DNA from: Litorimonas sp039975855
GTDB taxonomy: Bacteria; Pseudomonadota; Alphaproteobacteria; Caulobacterales; Maricaulaceae
Length of the DNA: 64,000 bases
Assembly: GCA_039975855.1 (NCBI GenBank)
Contig: JBDWGH010000002.1
Coordinates: forward strand, 434,001 to 498,000
Direction of reading: 5' to 3'
Each line of letters opens with the position of its first letter. Positions within the stretch are counted from its first letter, which is position 1. The translations under genes were made by a program, and so were the position numbers. Shown here piece by piece: positions 46,570 to 54,711 of this stretch. Below the pieces are notes generated by a model. It did not search any database. It saw only the letters and a program-made list of their open reading frames with translations, and was not told the DNA's origin.

Positions 46570-47046
46570 TTAAGGCGCAACCCAATCACCACTCTTGCCG
46601 CCCTGCTTTTCCAATAAAGCGATATCCGAGATACGCATCGCTTTATCGGAGGCTTTCAGCATATCATATATTGTGAGGCACGCGACAGACACGGCAGTTA
46701 GCGCTTCCATTTCAACCCCTGTCACGCCTAATGTACGTACTTCTACCGTGACACGGACGCCCGGCAAAGACTCATCGGGATCGATATGAATTTTAACCTT
46801 TGAGAGCGGCAGCGGATGACAAAGCGGGATAAGGTCTGATGTCTTTTTGGCCGCTATAATACCTGCTAATTCTGCCGTGGTTTCGACATTACCTTTAGGG
46901 TTTTCACCGGATTGAAACAGCGCGAATGTTTCGGAGGACATTAAAACGCTCCCTTCCGCCACCGCTCGTCGCGATGTTGTTTTTTTGTCTGACACATCAA
47001 CCATCGAAACACGACCTTGACCATCCAAATGCGTTAGCTTTGTCAT
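46570..47046 (-). CDS. moaC: Cyclic pyranopterin monophosphate synthase MoaC
   Basis: MoaC works with MoaA to form cyclic pyranopterin from GTP. The 158-residue frame has KKTTSRRAVAEGSV, the LIPLCHPLPL active-site motif and VTGVEMEALTAVSVACLTIYDM, diagnostic of MoaC. Its ATG overlaps the MoaB stop (ATGA), and it is the last gene of the seven-gene operon. Confidence 0.96.
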   Translation of the reverse strand: MTKLTHLDGQGRVSMVDVSDKKTTSRRAVAEGSVLMSSETFALFQSGENPKGNVETTAELAGIIAAKKTSDLIPLCHPLPLSKVKIHIDPDESLPGVRVTVEVRTLGVTGVEMEALTAVSVACLTIYDMLKASDKAMRISDIALLEKQGGKSGDWVAP

Positions 47047-47570
47047 TCACTCAACCTCGGAATTAGGTCCACCAATGAGGACGGACGATATCGACTGTCC
47101 AATGCACCTTCAATAATCTCATCCCACACCTGACCTACGGCCGTTGTTGAGCCCGGCAAACAAAAAACAAAGGTGACACCAATGACTCCTGCGCAAGCGC
47201 GGGATTGAAGCGTGGTCAGTCCAACTTTTTCAACACTTAGGCGGTGAAACAAAATTGAAAACCCTTCGAGAGTTTTTCTGAAAAGAGGCTTGATAGCTTC
47301 AATCGTCACATCCCTACCGGTCAGGCCCGTACCTCCCGTCGTTAGGATAACGTCGATGTCTTTGTCAGAAACCCACATACCTATCTGATTTGAAATTTCT
47401 AGAATATCGTCTTTTACGATCTCGCGGGCTGTAACCGAATGCCCTGCCACTTTGGCTCGTTGAGCAAGACTATCGCCACTCCGGTCATTCAGTTTGGTTC
47501 GTGTATCTGATACTGTTAAAACCGCAATATTGAGGGGCCGGAATATGAGGTTTTCATCGACACCAATCAT
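47043..47570 (-). CDS. moaB: Molybdopterin adenylyltransferase-like MoaB
   Basis: A 175-residue member of the MoaB/MogA family, which adenylylates molybdopterin for molybdenum insertion. AVLTVSDTRTKLNDRSGD and LTTGGTGLTGRDVT are the substrate and nucleotide loops. ATG 47570 overlaps the moaE stop (ATGA); a GTG 9 bases upstream is less likely. No separate mogA occurs here, so it may supply that activity. Confidence 0.92.
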   Translation of the reverse strand: MIGVDENLIFRPLNIAVLTVSDTRTKLNDRSGDSLAQRAKVAGHSVTAREIVKDDILEISNQIGMWVSDKDIDVILTTGGTGLTGRDVTIEAIKPLFRKTLEGFSILFHRLSVEKVGLTTLQSRACAGVIGVTFVFCLPGSTTAVGQVWDEIIEGALDSRYRPSSLVDLIPRLSE

Positions 47571-48007
47571 GAAGACCACCGATCCAGATCCGAATGATCT
47601 TGGGCGCGAGGCTCAATCCAGCGGGTTTCTCCTCCGACAACTTCCTGTTTCCAGAACGGGGCATCGCATTTTAATCGGTCCATAAGATAATCGCAGGCTT
47701 CAAACGCGTCCCGACGATGCTCAGAGGCGGCAGCGACAATGACAATCGGATCACCGACGACCATTCGACCAACACGGTGCACGATTAATGTCCCTTGTAA
47801 TGACCACCGCGTTTTTGCCTTCGAAACGAACCCCTCAATTTGCAGTTCTGTGAAGCCGGGATAATGTGAAAGTGAAAGAGCTTCAGTTTGCCCGTCATCA
47901 CGGACAATCCCGGTAAAAGAGGTTACAGCACCCGCATTTTGAAGACCCTCTCGAAAAGCCAACAAAAGGGCCTCCGGGTCAATCGGACTGTCTGATACAC
48001 GTATCAT
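47567..48007 (-). CDS. moaE: Molybdopterin synthase catalytic subunit MoaE
   Basis: A 146-residue partner of MoaD in the synthase that adds two sulphurs to precursor Z. AGAVTSFTGIVRDDGQ near the N-terminus, IHRVGRMVVGDPIVIVAAAS in the middle and KCDAPFWKQE with the active-site Lys are the family signatures. Its start and stop overlap moaD and moaB by 4 bases. Confidence 0.95.
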   Translation of the reverse strand: MIRVSDSPIDPEALLLAFREGLQNAGAVTSFTGIVRDDGQTEALSLSHYPGFTELQIEGFVSKAKTRWSLQGTLIVHRVGRMVVGDPIVIVAAASEHRRDAFEACDYLMDRLKCDAPFWKQEVVGGETRWIEPRAQDHSDLDRWSS

Positions 48008-48249
48008 CCGCCGGAGAGCGCCGACATATACGCAATTTCATCACTATTGCGGACGGGCACTTCTTTCATCGACACCATCATATTAACCGAAATGCGTGTA
48101 TCAGATTTAGCAGCTAGGACGGCGAAACCTTCGATTTGGTCCGACAAGAAATCGGACAAGCTTTTTTTGTCAGTTACGAAATCCGGCAAATCTATCTCTA
48201 AGGGCTCAGAAAGATCTGAAAACCGTCCAAAGAACAAAATTTTTGCCAC
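48004..48249 (-). CDS. moaD: Molybdopterin synthase sulphur carrier subunit MoaD
   Basis: An 81-residue ubiquitin-like protein ending in ALSGG, the Gly-Gly tail that is thiocarboxylated. ILFFGRFSDL begins the beta-grasp fold. The start is GTG at 48249, one base after the moaA stop. Its own stop overlaps moaE (ATGA). Confidence 0.9.
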   Translation of the reverse strand: MAKILFFGRFSDLSEPLEIDLPDFVTDKKSLSDFLSDQIEGFAVLAAKSDTRISVNMMVSMKEVPVRNSDEIAYMSALSGG

Positions 48250-48250
48250 A

Positions 48251-49264
48251 TCAGCCCCCAGTCATGGACATATGTCGCGCCACCGCAGGAGCCTTTCCAG
48301 GAGCATCGACGAGAAAGTCATGCGCTTTCGGTTTACGGGTCATTGCCTCCGTCAGGGCTGCATCTAGATCACCGCCCGTTCGCAAAACTTCTCGCAAATC
48401 TGCGTCATCATTCTGTCCAAGACAGAGAAAAAGTTTGCCGGTGCAGGTCAATCGTACACGATTACACCCACCGCAGAAATTATTGGATAGCGGAGTGATG
48501 AAGCCCAGACGCCCGCCCGTTTCCGCTACTTGCCAGTATTGCGACGGACCTCCCGTTCGGTAGTTATCCGCCGTCATTGTAAAGCGTTTCTCCAAATCCG
48601 CTCGAATTTCGGATAACGGAATATATTGATCGAACCGGTCTTCCTCAATCTCGCCCATCGGCATCGCTTCTATCAATGTTACATCGATATCACGTCGATG
48701 GGCCCATTCGATGAGAGACGGAACTTCAGACGCATTGTCGTTTTTTAGAACGACAACATTCAACTTAATTTTCAGCCCGTGGGATTGCGCGGCAGCAATA
48801 CCATCCAGAACTTGTGTCAATTTTCCACCGCGCGTGATCCTGGAGAAGGTTTCCGGATTTATACTATCAAGTGATATATTAATTCGCTTTACGCCGAGTT
48901 TTGCCAATGCCTCGGCATGTTTCGCAAGCTGTGTACCATTGGTCGTCAGTGTCAACTCTTCCAAACCTTGACCCAAATATTTCGACAATCGGGTCATAAT
49001 ATCCAAGATGTTTCGCCGCACGAGTGGCTCTCCGCCTGTAACCCTAATTTTGGTCACGCCGCGTGCAATAAAGGTGCGAGCGACCTCTTCTAATTCATTC
49101 GCATCCAGCAAATCTGACTTCGGCAAAAAAGTCATCTTTTCCGACATACAATAAGTGCATCTTAGATCGCACCGATCCGTCACCGATAGTCGCAGATAGG
49201 TCACCGTGCGACCGAACGTATCCACAAGTGGAGCGGTCAAATTTTTGGCGGCAAGCGCTGTCAT
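48251..49264 (-). CDS. moaA: GTP 3',8-cyclase MoaA
   Basis: A 337-residue radical-SAM enzyme, first step of molybdenum cofactor synthesis. The N-terminal iron-sulphur motif is CDLRCTYCM; the second cluster is CGGCNRVRLTCTGKLFLC; and the C-terminus is GG, needed for activity. It overlaps the upstream MobA-like gene by ATGA and is followed by moaD. Confidence 0.97.
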   Translation of the reverse strand: MTALAAKNLTAPLVDTFGRTVTYLRLSVTDRCDLRCTYCMSEKMTFLPKSDLLDANELEEVARTFIARGVTKIRVTGGEPLVRRNILDIMTRLSKYLGQGLEELTLTTNGTQLAKHAEALAKLGVKRINISLDSINPETFSRITRGGKLTQVLDGIAAAQSHGLKIKLNVVVLKNDNASEVPSLIEWAHRRDIDVTLIEAMPMGEIEEDRFDQYIPLSEIRADLEKRFTMTADNYRTGGPSQYWQVAETGGRLGFITPLSNNFCGGCNRVRLTCTGKLFLCLGQNDDADLREVLRTGGDLDAALTEAMTRKPKAHDFLVDAPGKAPAVARHMSMTGG

Positions 49265-49839
49265 GTTCTGCGGGCTTCCATTACATGCGCCACACTAGCC
49301 AAATCCTCTGGCGTGTCCACGTCGCGGGCAGCGTCCCCATCTAATTTAACTGTCATTGGTTTAAGAACGTCGAATAAAGCGCGGGCGCCCAATGCCGAAT
49401 TCTGGGACAATATCATGTCTATCGCTTCACCATTAAATAACGCCGGCGGCATCCGCGTAGATTCGTTTAAGCTCACTATCGATTGGTTAAATTCATTTTT
49501 TTGGAGAAGTTGGTTAATATGGGAGGATGAAATAAGCGGCATATCCCCTAGCAGAACCATGCATGCTTCCCATCCTGAGGCTTGTGCTGCGCCCAACCCC
49601 AGCCGCAATGAATGTCCTTGTCCGTATTCAGGATTTTCGTTCTTCACCCAAATAAGGTCATCCACAACCTTCGTTTTAGACACAACAAAGATCTCTCCAA
49701 ATCCAACGACACCCGCGGCGTCTAAAACGTGAGAGAGAACAGTCTTCCCACATAAGTCGACTGAGAGTTTATCAACATCGCCGAACCGTTTAGACAAGCC
49801 ACTAGCTAAGACGACACACGCGATATTTGCGGCATTCAC
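49261..49839 (-). CDS. MobA/MocA-like molybdenum cofactor nucleotidyltransferase
   Basis: A 192-residue NTP_transf_3 protein. VVLASGLSKRFGDVDKL is the nucleotide loop (LAxGxSxRxGxxK), followed by VLLGDMPLISSSHINQLL with the metal Asp. The family couples GTP or CTP to molybdopterin. Because an XdhC-like gene precedes it and overlaps (GTGA), a MocA-like CTP transferase role for xanthine-oxidase-type enzymes is favoured over MobA. Confidence 0.85.
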   Translation of the reverse strand: MNAANIACVVLASGLSKRFGDVDKLSVDLCGKTVLSHVLDAAGVVGFGEIFVVSKTKVVDDLIWVKNENPEYGQGHSLRLGLGAAQASGWEACMVLLGDMPLISSSHINQLLQKNEFNQSIVSLNESTRMPPALFNGEAIDMILSQNSALGARALFDVLKPMTVKLDGDAARDVDTPEDLASVAHVMEARRT

Positions 49840-50675
49840 AACAAATCTGCCTTTTGCGCAAATTGAATGATTTCAGCCAAAACTGAAAGCGCCAAGAGCC
49901 TTGCGTCGCGTTGCGAAGCAACGAGTCCAATTGGCGCGTTTATGCGCGCGATGCACGGTTGAGCCACACCCATACTTACCAAATTTTGAATTCTCAATTC
50001 ATGGGTTCTTTCGCTACCCATAGCACCAACATAAAATGCGGTTCCTGCGAGAGCCTGCTTCAATAGAGCCGCTTCCCAATCGTGATCATGGAATAGACAA
50101 ACGACCGCTGTCCGTGGGTCGTCTTTGACGGATGGCGGATTTGCGGGATCTCTAAGATGCTGTGTATTGGGCCAAATATCCGCATCAGGAGACTGGACAG
50201 ATACATCAAATCCACTCAACTTCGCAAGTTCTGCAAGCGCCACACACGCAGCCCCACGCCCTGCGATCCGGATTTTAATGCGTGGTACCAATGACACCGA
50301 AAACCCTCCCAATCGAAGCTGAGCGTTCTCACGGCAGTCCATTTTATCCAGAGCGGATCGGATGGCCTGCTGGTCAGGGCTCTGAATGATCGTGATTTCC
50401 AATCGCCCACCACATGGCAGGGCAATATCGCGATAAAGCGAACCTTCGCCATAAATGAACGTTCCGGACTGTCCGGCTCGGGCTCGTGCGACGACATCTG
50501 CATCAACACATCCATTTGAGATATACCCGATTGATTGAGAAGAGGTAACAGCCATCATGGCCCCTCTTGCGCGTAAGGTTCCGCCCGTTACATCGGTCAA
50601 TACGACCAAAACTGCGTCGGGTTTATCGACACACTCTCGCAAAACATCTTCGGCATGATCATAAGTCTGGCTCAC
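49836..50675 (-). CDS. XdhC/CoxI-family molybdenum cofactor insertion protein
   Basis: A 279-residue protein with an N-terminal XdhC/CoxI domain (LVVLTDVTGGTLRARGAMMAV, YISNGCVDADVV) and a C-terminal Rossmann-like XdhC_C domain (YVGAMGSERTHELR, INAPIGLVASQRDARLLALSVLAEI). XdhC proteins bind, sulphurate and deliver cofactor to xanthine dehydrogenase-type enzymes. The start is GTG at 50675, divergent from moeA. No molybdenum hydroxylase gene is in the window. Confidence 0.87.
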   Translation of the reverse strand: MSQTYDHAEDVLRECVDKPDAVLVVLTDVTGGTLRARGAMMAVTSSQSIGYISNGCVDADVVARARAGQSGTFIYGEGSLYRDIALPCGGRLEITIIQSPDQQAIRSALDKMDCRENAQLRLGGFSVSLVPRIKIRIAGRGAACVALAELAKLSGFDVSVQSPDADIWPNTQHLRDPANPPSVKDDPRTAVVCLFHDHDWEAALLKQALAGTAFYVGAMGSERTHELRIQNLVSMGVAQPCIARINAPIGLVASQRDARLLALSVLAEIIQFAQKADLL

Positions 50676-50746
50676 AGCTGCAGATTATGCGGCCCACCGC
50701 ACAAGGCAATGCTTTATGCGCCGTCTTGCACAGGTTAGACGGGAGC

Positions 50747-51928
50747 ATGATTTTCGTCCAAGACGCGCTCGCTCATATTATTGCCGTTCGGCCGAACCCA
50801 CTTGTGGAGACTGTGGCTGTTACTGACGCAATCGGCCGTATGCTTTCAAATGATTTGACGGCCCTCATAGATATGCCTCCGTTTTTCTCGGCGAACATGG
50901 ATGGTTATGCCGTTTCGGAATGCCAAACAGAGGATCGACTCAACATCATCGGAGAATCTGCAGCGGGCCACCCTTTTGCTGGGCATGTTTCTCAGGGCCA
51001 AGCCGTCCGTATCTCCACCGGTTCTATGATGCCAAGCGGAGCGGAACGCGTGCTGATGCAAGAACATGTCAAACGCGTTGGAAAGGAAATCACAATCAAA
51101 CTTGCTTCAAGCCCTGAAAGTCATGTCAGAGCAGCAGCGTCTGACTTTGTCGCTGGTACAGTCCTCCTGACGGCAGGACACCGCCTTCGTGCGGGTGACT
51201 TAACGCTTGCAGCAGCCGCCGGACATTTTCAAATCGAGGTCTTTCGTAAACTCAAGGTCGCGATGTTTAGTTCGGGTGACGAACTCCAACCGATTGGAAA
51301 AGAACTGCCATCAGGTCAAATCTATGCAGCGAATAGTGTCGGGCTGAAAGCCCTGCTTGAGGAATGGGGCGCAGATGTTACGAATTTTGGCATTGTAAAA
51401 GATAGTCCTGAGGCGATTTCTGGGCTGATCTCGCAAGTCGCAGACTTTGACATCATTCTTCCGATAGGCGGGGCATCCGTTGGAGATCATGACCTCATGC
51501 GCCCTGCGTTTCGGGACGCCGGCTTTCAGGTAATATTTGAGACTGTCGCCGTTCGCCCGGGGAAACCAAGTTGGATGGGCAAGAGGGTTGATCAAATTGT
51601 TTTTGGCCTCCCAGGCAATCCAGCTAGCGCGTTTGTCTGCGCGCATTTGTTTTTGAAACCTGCTCTGGGACTAGAGACTATATTTCTGCCCGCAAGCCTG
51701 GGCAATTTTCTGGAAGAGAATGGACCGCGCGAAACCTATTTGCGCGGGCAAGCCTTTATTCGAGATGGGCAAATCTGTGTGAGAGTCCAAACTCCTCAAG
51801 AGAGTTTTCGTTTACGGTCTCAATCAGACGCTAATGCACTCATCAAAATACCTCCCCTTGGCGGCCCATACGCAGAGGGAGAGCAGGTGAACATAATCCT
51901 CATAGGCGAATTGGCTTACGAAGGATGA
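50747..51928 (+). CDS. moeA: Molybdopterin molybdenumtransferase MoeA
   Basis: A 393-residue MoeA. VETVAVTDAIGRMLSNDLTALIDMPPFFSANMDGYAV opens the typical fold and is cut across the protein; GDELQPIGKELPSGQIY and PIGGASVGDHDLM form the catalytic MoCF_biosynth motifs, with VFGLPGNPASAFV following. The start is set at ATG 50747; a longer frame from 50567 overlaps the XdhC gene. Overlaps the TauE gene by ATGA. Role: metal insertion into adenylylated molybdopterin. Confidence 0.94.
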   Translation: MIFVQDALAHIIAVRPNPLVETVAVTDAIGRMLSNDLTALIDMPPFFSANMDGYAVSECQTEDRLNIIGESAAGHPFAGHVSQGQAVRISTGSMMPSGAERVLMQEHVKRVGKEITIKLASSPESHVRAAASDFVAGTVLLTAGHRLRAGDLTLAAAAGHFQIEVFRKLKVAMFSSGDELQPIGKELPSGQIYAANSVGLKALLEEWGADVTNFGIVKDSPEAISGLISQVADFDIILPIGGASVGDHDLMRPAFRDAGFQVIFETVAVRPGKPSWMGKRVDQIVFGLPGNPASAFVCAHLFLKPALGLETIFLPASLGNFLEENGPRETYLRGQAFIRDGQICVRVQTPQESFRLRSQSDANALIKIPPLGGPYAEGEQVNIILIGELAYEG

Positions 51929-52689
51929 AACTTGCGGCCTTGGCATTACTGTTTGCACTAACCGCCTGCCTGTATGCGAGTGTCGGATTTGGCGGCGGAT
52001 CAACATACACCGCACTTTTGGTTGCGAGTAGCGTTGAATATACGTTGATCCCGATCATCGCGCTAAGCTGCAACATCGCTGTCGTCACAGGAAATACATT
52101 ACGTTTCTCCCGCGCCAAGCTTATCCCCTGGAAGAAACTTTGGCCCTTCCTCATATTCTCCGTTCCGGCAGCTTGGTTCGGGGGGCGGCTAGACATCTCT
52201 GAAACCCTTTTCATCGGCCTTCTCGCGATAGCGCTTTTATTTACCGGGGTTCGACTAATACGAAGCGCAGGCCAGACAGAACGATCAGACATAAAAGAGG
52301 TGTCGACTTCTTTAAGTGGGCTGATAGGTGCATCAATCGGGTTTTATTCCGGGTTAGTTGGAATTGGCGGTGGGATTTTCCTCGCCCCAATTTTATATGC
52401 GTTGTCATGGGGGCGGGCCAAAACAATCGCTGCGGCGTGCAGTGTCTATATCTTTTTCAATTCGGTCGCTGGTTTCATAGGGCAGTCCATGAAACTTTCC
52501 GACAATAATTCTTTTGTAGAAGCCTTGGCTTTTTGGCCTCTCATCCCCGTTGTTGTGATCGGCGGATTCATCGGCAACCATGTCGGCGTCAAATACATTT
52601 CCCAATTTTGGATACAGCGATTGACCGGCGTGTTGATCTTAGTGGTCGCATTAAGGTTAGGTTTCGAATGGATAAACCAAGTTTCTTAA
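51925..52689 (+). CDS. TauE/SafE-family sulphite/anion exporter
   Basis: A 254-residue membrane protein with about seven to eight helices. The duplicated core is seen as SVGFGGGSTYTALLV and GLVGIGGGIFLAPILYA, the two glycine-rich motifs of TauE/SafE. These move sulphur oxyanions or small organic anions. Coupled to moeA (ATGA overlap), which hints at molybdate or sulphur chemistry; molybdate uptake by such proteins is not established here. Confidence 0.88.
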   Translation: MKLAALALLFALTACLYASVGFGGGSTYTALLVASSVEYTLIPIIALSCNIAVVTGNTLRFSRAKLIPWKKLWPFLIFSVPAAWFGGRLDISETLFIGLLAIALLFTGVRLIRSAGQTERSDIKEVSTSLSGLIGASIGFYSGLVGIGGGIFLAPILYALSWGRAKTIAAACSVYIFFNSVAGFIGQSMKLSDNNSFVEALAFWPLIPVVVIGGFIGNHVGVKYISQFWIQRLTGVLILVVALRLGFEWINQVS

Positions 52690-52787
52690 AACCCTAAGAA
52701 GCGCTTTTCTTGCGTGATAACAAGCGCCGCCAAATCAAAACACTAGTTTGGCGACTAGCCGAACCTGGTTCACCAATCAAAGAATGA

Positions 52788-52804
52788 CAATAGAAATTCT
52801 ATTG
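52788..52804. promoter_or_regulatory. Palindrome upstream of beta-helix lyase-like gene
   Basis: CAATAGAA-A-TTCTATTG is a perfect 8-bp inverted repeat with a one-base centre, 140 bp before the ATG at 52944. An operator for a GntR- or LacI-type regulator of the uronate locus is plausible. A second IR (CGCAGC, AAACC, GCTGCG at 52812-52828) lies beside it. The rest of 52690-52943 has no gene. Confidence 0.5.
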
Positions 52805-52943
52805 AACCACACGCAGCAAACCGCTGCGGCAAAGTTTAAATTGGTAATACCTTTCAATATTTAATTCAAAATTGTGACATTAAATAAATAAATAAGACAC
52901 GCTTTGCTTTGCGCTTCGGCGTTCCAATGCTTAGAGTTCAGTC

Positions 52944-54638
52944 ATGAAAACAAACATTGAAATCGTTAAATTCTTATCCGTTTTTGGCCTAATCGGAGCC
53001 TTGGGTACCCCCTCATTTTCACACGCCAATAAAGACAACAGCATACAAATTCTCACCGACCCATCTGTTATGACGGAAAATCGACTCCCTGATTTTTCTT
53101 ATGCAGGATATAATCACGGCATAGGCGACATCCCGACAACTAAAGGCAAAGTGATTGATGTCACGAAATACGGTGTCACAGCGGATGACGAAATTGATGA
53201 TTCCAAATCCATGCTGAAAGCACTGGAAGCGGCTCACAAAGTACGCGGGCCAGTCATTGTGCAATTACCGAAGGGACGCGTAATCGTCTCTGATATTTTG
53301 AGAATCGAACGTAGCGATATCGTGTTTCGTGGTGCTGGCTCGGGGGCAAATGGAACGGACCTTCACTTTCCACGACCACTCCAAATGATCGACAAAACGA
53401 GTTATCTAGAAGAGATCCGAGAATACCTCAAAAAATATAACAAACGACAAAGAGAGAAAGATAGAAATATCGATGAGCTCTTCTCTGAGTATTCCTGGAC
53501 GGGTGGATTTATCTGGGTTCAAAAAGAAGGCACACGCGCTGCCGCCTATTTAGAGAGCGAAGACCCCGTCATTCCTGTCTTGGCAAATGCGATTTCAGGG
53601 CAAGCCGGAGCCCGGAAGGTTGAGGTCACGACATCCAAAACACTGAAAATAGGAGATGTAGTCGAGCTACAATGGTTGAACCGCGCAGGTGAAGACGGCC
53701 CGCTTCTAAAAGAAATGTATGGGAATGGAGATACAGGTAAAAAAATCGGATCCCATCACTGGACCTTCCCGGAACGTCCACTTGTTCGCCAGAAAACGAA
53801 GGTTCTGGCCATAAATGAAAATACGATCACGATCAGTGACCCATTGCTGCATACGGTTTCAGCTGAAATTCCAGCGCAATTTGCTAAATGGGACCACTTG
53901 ACCGATGTCGGGATTGAAGACCTTCATATCTCCTTCCCGATGTCACCGTTTTTTGGGCACCATCTGGAACGCGGGTATAATGGTATCTACCTTACCAGTG
54001 TCTTTGATGGATGGATAAGAGACGTTACTTTCCTCAATGCAGATACAGGAATATTAAGCTATAACAGTGCCAATGTTACGATCTCTGACATTATAACAAA
54101 TGGTGATCGACAAGCACATTATTCGGTCCATGCGGGTAACGTGCATAACTTCCTGATTGAAAACCTGACCGTGAATAATGCTCCCATTCATTCGCTGAGC
54201 CTCAACACACAATCCACGAAAACTGTCTTCAAAAATGCAATTGTAAACAAGGCGTCCGTGTTGGACCAACATGCAGGTGCCAACCATCAAAACCTTTTTG
54301 ATAACATCACGCTAAATGTCGACGCGAAAAGAGACGAGAACGGACCTTATTATCCTGTTTGGGACGGCAGTGGCGCGGGATACTGGCAACCAGGACATGG
54401 CCGATACAACACAACATGGAATCTGAAAGTCAATGTACGTAGCGGTGCCGACCGCAATGAAGTCGTGACTCTGCGCGGTCTTGAGGAAGGCCCAGCTGCG
54501 CGATTAGTCGGCATTTCAGGAAACCGAGAGTTTGACGTCGCCTATGTGCCAAAGCCTTATAGCGAACGTATAAATGTTACGATGGAAGACGTTCCGTCAC
54601 TCTATGATTATCAACTCGCAAAGCGAACAAAACGCTGA
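52944..54638 (+). CDS. Secreted parallel beta-helix protein, polysaccharide lyase-like
   Basis: A 564-residue exported protein (signal VFGLIGALGTPSFSHA). GKVIDVTKYGVTADDEIDDSKSMLKALEAAHK then VQLPKGRVIVSD matches the Pectate_lyase_3/right-handed beta-helix start, and the long repeats of short strands from about residues 300-450 (NVTISDIITNG, VHNFLIENLTVNNAPIHSLSL) form the helix. A charged, helical insertion (about 150-175, Lys/Arg/Glu-rich) and a WTGGFIWVQKEG loop are unusual. Next to a TRAP transporter, KduD and an RpiB-type isomerase it most likely depolymerises a uronate polymer such as alginate, ulvan or pectin. Family not established. Confidence 0.75.
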   Translation: MKTNIEIVKFLSVFGLIGALGTPSFSHANKDNSIQILTDPSVMTENRLPDFSYAGYNHGIGDIPTTKGKVIDVTKYGVTADDEIDDSKSMLKALEAAHKVRGPVIVQLPKGRVIVSDILRIERSDIVFRGAGSGANGTDLHFPRPLQMIDKTSYLEEIREYLKKYNKRQREKDRNIDELFSEYSWTGGFIWVQKEGTRAAAYLESEDPVIPVLANAISGQAGARKVEVTTSKTLKIGDVVELQWLNRAGEDGPLLKEMYGNGDTGKKIGSHHWTFPERPLVRQKTKVLAINENTITISDPLLHTVSAEIPAQFAKWDHLTDVGIEDLHISFPMSPFFGHHLERGYNGIYLTSVFDGWIRDVTFLNADTGILSYNSANVTISDIITNGDRQAHYSVHAGNVHNFLIENLTVNNAPIHSLSLNTQSTKTVFKNAIVNKASVLDQHAGANHQNLFDNITLNVDAKRDENGPYYPVWDGSGAGYWQPGHGRYNTTWNLKVNVRSGADRNEVVTLRGLEEGPAARLVGISGNREFDVAYVPKPYSERINVTMEDVPSLYDYQLAKRTKR

Positions 54639-54711
54639 ACTGAACCCATTAGCGAATGGATAGATCGAAATGGAACCACCATGTTAGATTTCAGATTAAA
54701 GGGTACAGAAG

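Noticed and set aside
46570..52689. A molybdenum-cofactor riboswitch upstream of the moa operon
   Set aside because: No GNRA-rich structured leader could be made out in the 72 bp between the XdhC-like gene and moeA, which is too short for a known Moco motif.
52690..52760. A hairpin GCGCTT ... AAGCGC after the TauE-like gene as a terminator
   Set aside because: No T run follows on either strand, so it is left unassigned.
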